Source of the DNA: an uncultured bacterium
Lineage (GTDB): Bacteria; Patescibacteriota; Minisyncoccia; Phycocordibacterales; Phycocordibacteraceae
Assembly: GCA_938008595.1 (NCBI GenBank)
Contig: CALLKD010000035.1
Span: 1-8,469, forward strand
Reading direction: 5' to 3'
Length of the DNA stretch: 8,469 nucleotides
The notes under the pieces are model-generated. The model was given only the letters and a program-made list of their open reading frames with translations. It was not told where the DNA came from and did not search any database. Shown in pieces: positions 5,888-8,469 of this stretch. The number at the start of each line of letters is the position of its first letter. Position 1 is the stretch's first letter. A program made the translations under genes and the position numbers.

Positions 5888-8422
5888 ATGAATGGCTTAC
5901 TTACACGTATCTTTAGTCAAAACCAGTCCGCACTCTTCCTTAAGGAGGCAGCTCCTGTGCTGCGTATTGCAGGAGAGCATGCTGAGGCTTTTGAGGCCCT
6001 TACCCAGGAAGAGATCCGCACTCGCTTACAGGACGTGAAGGAGCGTACTGGCGGCTCACCAACAAAGGATGCTGATATTGCAGAAGTGTTTGCAATTGTA
6101 AGGGAGGCTTCACGGCGAGTATTAAATGAACGGCACTATGACGTGCAGCTTCTTGGAGGACTTGCTCTTACGAAAGGAAAGATTGCAGAAATGCGCACCG
6201 GAGAAGGAAAGACACTAGTGGCGACACTTGCAGCAACCCTTCGTGCCCTTTCTGGGAAGGGTGTGCACCTTGTAACCGTGAATGACTATCTTGCACGCCG
6301 TGATGCTGCATGGATGGGGCAGGTGTATGACTACCTAGGACTTTCGCTCGGTGTGGTTACTTCAAGTGGTGCATATCTATATGACGGGACGCACACCACA
6401 ACACCAGAAGATGAGTCACGAGACGAAACAGGATCCTTCCGTGTTTTCTATGATTACCTACGACCCGCTTCAAAGAAGGAAGCATATGCGGCTGATATAA
6501 CATACGCAACAAATAACGAACTTGGGTTTGATTATCTTCGTGACAACACTGCATACGACGCAAACCAAATGGTGCAGCGCGGCCAGCACTTTGCCATTGT
6601 TGACGAGATTGACTCAATTCTTATCGATGAGGCCCGCACCCCACTTATTATTTCCGGACCCGCAGCTGACGCAGAGCAGCTGTACGAACGATTTGCCGGT
6701 ATCGCAAACACTCTCTCTGAAGGTACCGACTACACGGTTGATGAAAAGCAACGAGCTATTCAGCTTACAGAAGAAGGTATTGCAAAAGCAGAGAAGGCGC
6801 TCAATATTGAAAACCTCTATACCGAAGCAGGGGTGAAGCTTGCACACCATCTTGAAACTGCCGTGCGTGCAAAGGCTCTCTTTAAGAAGGATAAGGAGTA
6901 TGTGGTACGAGATAACGAGGTATTGATTGTTGATGAGTTCACCGGACGCTTGAAGCCAGGCCAGCGTTGGAGCGAAGGTCTACATCAGGCAGTAGAGGCT
7001 AAGGAAGGGGTGTCCATTCAAAAGGAGTCACGTACCTATGCAAGTGTTACATTCCAGAACTACTTCCGCATGTATGAAGCCCTCTCTGGTATGACCGGTA
7101 CCGCACTTTCAAGTGAAGAGGAGTTCTACACGGTATACAAGCTAGAAGTGGCAGCTATTCCAACACACCGGACTGTGTTACGAAGAGATCATGATGATTT
7201 CATTTTCCAAACAAATGCCGGGAAGTATGCAGCTCTAACGCGAGAAGTGCAGGAACTTCACAAGAGGGGTCAGCCGGTACTTATTGGTACTGTTTCTATC
7301 GATGACAACGAAGTGGTCAGCCAGTATCTTACTGCTGCTGGAGTACCCCATGAGGTATTGAACGCAAAGAATCACGAGCGTGAGGGTGAGCTAATCGCAC
7401 AAGCTGGTCGTCTAGGACGCGTTACGGTGGCAACAAACCTTGCCGGACGCGGGGTTGATATTAAGCTCGGAGGAGCACCAGTTGACGAGACGGAGCGTGA
7501 GAAGGTGCGTGAGCTTGGTGGACTTGCCGTTATTGGTACGGAGCGTCACGAAGCACGACGTATCGACAACCAGCTGCGCGGTCGTTCAGGTCGCCAAGGA
7601 GATCCTGGCGATACCCGCTTTTACGTTTCTCTTGAGGATAAGCTGATGCGCGTATTTGCTTCAGACATGCTAAAGCGAGTGATGGGAACGTTCAAAATCC
7701 CAGAGGATGAACCAATTGCAAGTTCAATGATCTCAAAATCACTTGAGAGCGCACAAAAGAAAATTGAAGGATTTAACTTTGATTCTCGAAAGCAAGTGCT
7801 TGCATACGATGATGTGTTAAGCACACAGCGCCTCTCGGTATATGCACGCCGCCGTATTGCACTTATCGGATCTTCTGATGAGTTTATGGAAATGGTGAAG
7901 GAGATTATCGGTGATGACGAGGATACCATTCTTGCCTATGCAGAGAAGGAGCATGCGTATGGCAGTGATCTGTGGCTCAGTCTTGTGCGTAGACTAGTGC
8001 TTCAGGTTATCGATGCTTTCTGGCTTGAGCATCTTGAGACCATGGATTACTTGCGCAAGAGCGTTAGCCTGCGTGGATACGGTCAGCGAGATCCACTACT
8101 TGAGTACCGAAGAGAGGGACTCATACGGTTCCAGGAAATGCAGGACGCTGTTAATGCGCAGGTGCGTGAGGCGCTCCCTCGTTTGGAACCAGCAGACGAA
8201 TCTCGTATTAAGGCGGAAGAAGCGAAAGTGCGTGCAGCACTTGTTGCCGCAAGTGAGGGTGCTGATGCCACTGCCAGCAAGGAGCCGCTCGTTAAACAGG
8301 GTGTCCAGTATGAACGTAATGACATGGTCATCGTTCGCCTAGGAGAAGTAACTGAGACTATGAAGTACAAAAAGGCAGAAGCGCTGCTTTCTGAGGGCTG
8401 GGTCATCGAAGGAAAGGCATAG
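5888..8422 (+). CDS. secA: Protein translocase subunit SecA (short form lacking zinc tail and most of the helical wing)
   Basis: SecA is the ATPase motor that pushes unfolded secretory proteins through the SecYEG channel. The 844-residue protein has Walker A 'MRTGEGKT' (102-109, Lys108), Walker B 'VDEID' (238-242), 'ARTPLIISG' (249-257), the preprotein-binding domain (about 220-375), 'GMTGTA' (401-406), '[14 protein letters not shown]' (516-529) and motif VI '[14 protein letters not shown]' (562-575). The helical scaffold includes 'YDDVLSTQR' (640-648) and '[12 protein letters not shown]' (715-726). Three features differ from Escherichia coli SecA. About 30 extra residues (about 160-195) precede '[23 protein letters not shown]'. 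Only about 62 residues, against about 113, separate YDDV from the second scaffold part, so most of the helical wing domain is gone. The C-terminus has no Cys-rich SecB-binding motif but ends in '[23 protein letters not shown]', a tail I associate with Parcubacteria. The start is supported by a normal SecA N-terminus and a -10 box upstream. Confidence 0.98.
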   Translation: [844 protein letters not shown]

Positions 8423-8469
8423 CAAAGAAGGGGGTGTAGCGTATTTAATACAACCGAGCACACCATGCT
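8423..8469 (+). other. Downstream end of window; possible start of next gene
   Basis: These 47 bases follow the secA stop. They contain a purine-rich run (AGAAGGGGG, 8426-8434) and an AT-rich patch (TATTTAATAC, 8442-8451) that could be a -10 region for an ATG at 8465. Only five bases of that putative gene are inside the window, so it cannot be identified. The 9-nt spacing seen before secA is not reproduced here. No terminator hairpin is visible after secA. Confidence 0.2.

Noticed and set aside
8083..8466. Minus-strand open frame of 127 codons opposite the secA 3' end
   Set aside because: It mirrors secA codons (Ser/Arg/Thr-rich translation) with no motif; a shadow of secA.
1..8469. Alternative genetic code (UGA as glycine, as in some CPR lineages)
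   Set aside because: All genes read through at normal length in the standard code and end in TAA or TAG at family-typical C-termini, with no in-frame UGA at conserved glycines.
1..8469. tRNA or rRNA genes, CRISPR arrays, insertion sequences
   Set aside because: The spacers are short, and no cloverleaf, spaced direct repeats, transposase motif or target-site duplication was seen.

Overview
The window reads as a piece of a bacterial chromosome with every real gene on the + strand. It most likely comes from the Candidate Phyla Radiation (Patescibacteria, Parcubacteria-like; Kaiserbacteria-type is a guess). The support is indirect. SecA has a Parcubacteria-style insertion after nucleotide-binding domain 1, a collapsed helical wing domain and no zinc-binding tail. 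The O-antigen-ligase-like protein carries an N-terminal 'SNFERMDGW' stretch and C-terminal TPRs. None of the five visible start codons has a Shine-Dalgarno sequence. The genes use the standard code, with TAA and TAG stops. These taxon markers come from memory of family sequences, not from a search.

Layout. Positions 1-4444 hold three tightly packed cell-surface glycan genes. The first is a multi-membrane-span glycosyltransferase of the GT39/RgtA-like superfamily, cut by the left edge. An FkbM-family methyltransferase overlaps it by 8 bp. A Wzy/WaaL-type O-antigen ligase with TPR repeats follows after 10 bp. murB (4457-5461), for UDP-MurNAc synthesis, follows 12 bp later. The likely theme is envelope building: sugar transfer from lipid carriers, methylation of a glycan or its acceptor, en bloc glycan transfer outside the membrane, and peptidoglycan precursor synthesis.

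Positions 5462-5645 are a very AT-rich spacer, about 24% GC by hand count. It holds one exact 9-bp DnaA box and a perfect 18-bp inverted repeat. It leads into a 48-residue gene (5646-5792) made almost wholly of lysine and alanine, resembling the tail of histone H1. A strong symmetrical terminator (5803-5835) closes that gene. secA (5888-8422) then has its own likely promoter. The last 47 bases hold no gene that can be supported.

The region most worth a second look is 5462-5835: the AT-rich spacer with the DnaA box, the large palindrome, and the tiny histone-tail-like gene. A second theme is TATAAT-like hexamers ending exactly 9 nt before the start codons of the ligase and SecA, with no Shine-Dalgarno, which suggests leaderless or nearly leaderless mRNAs.
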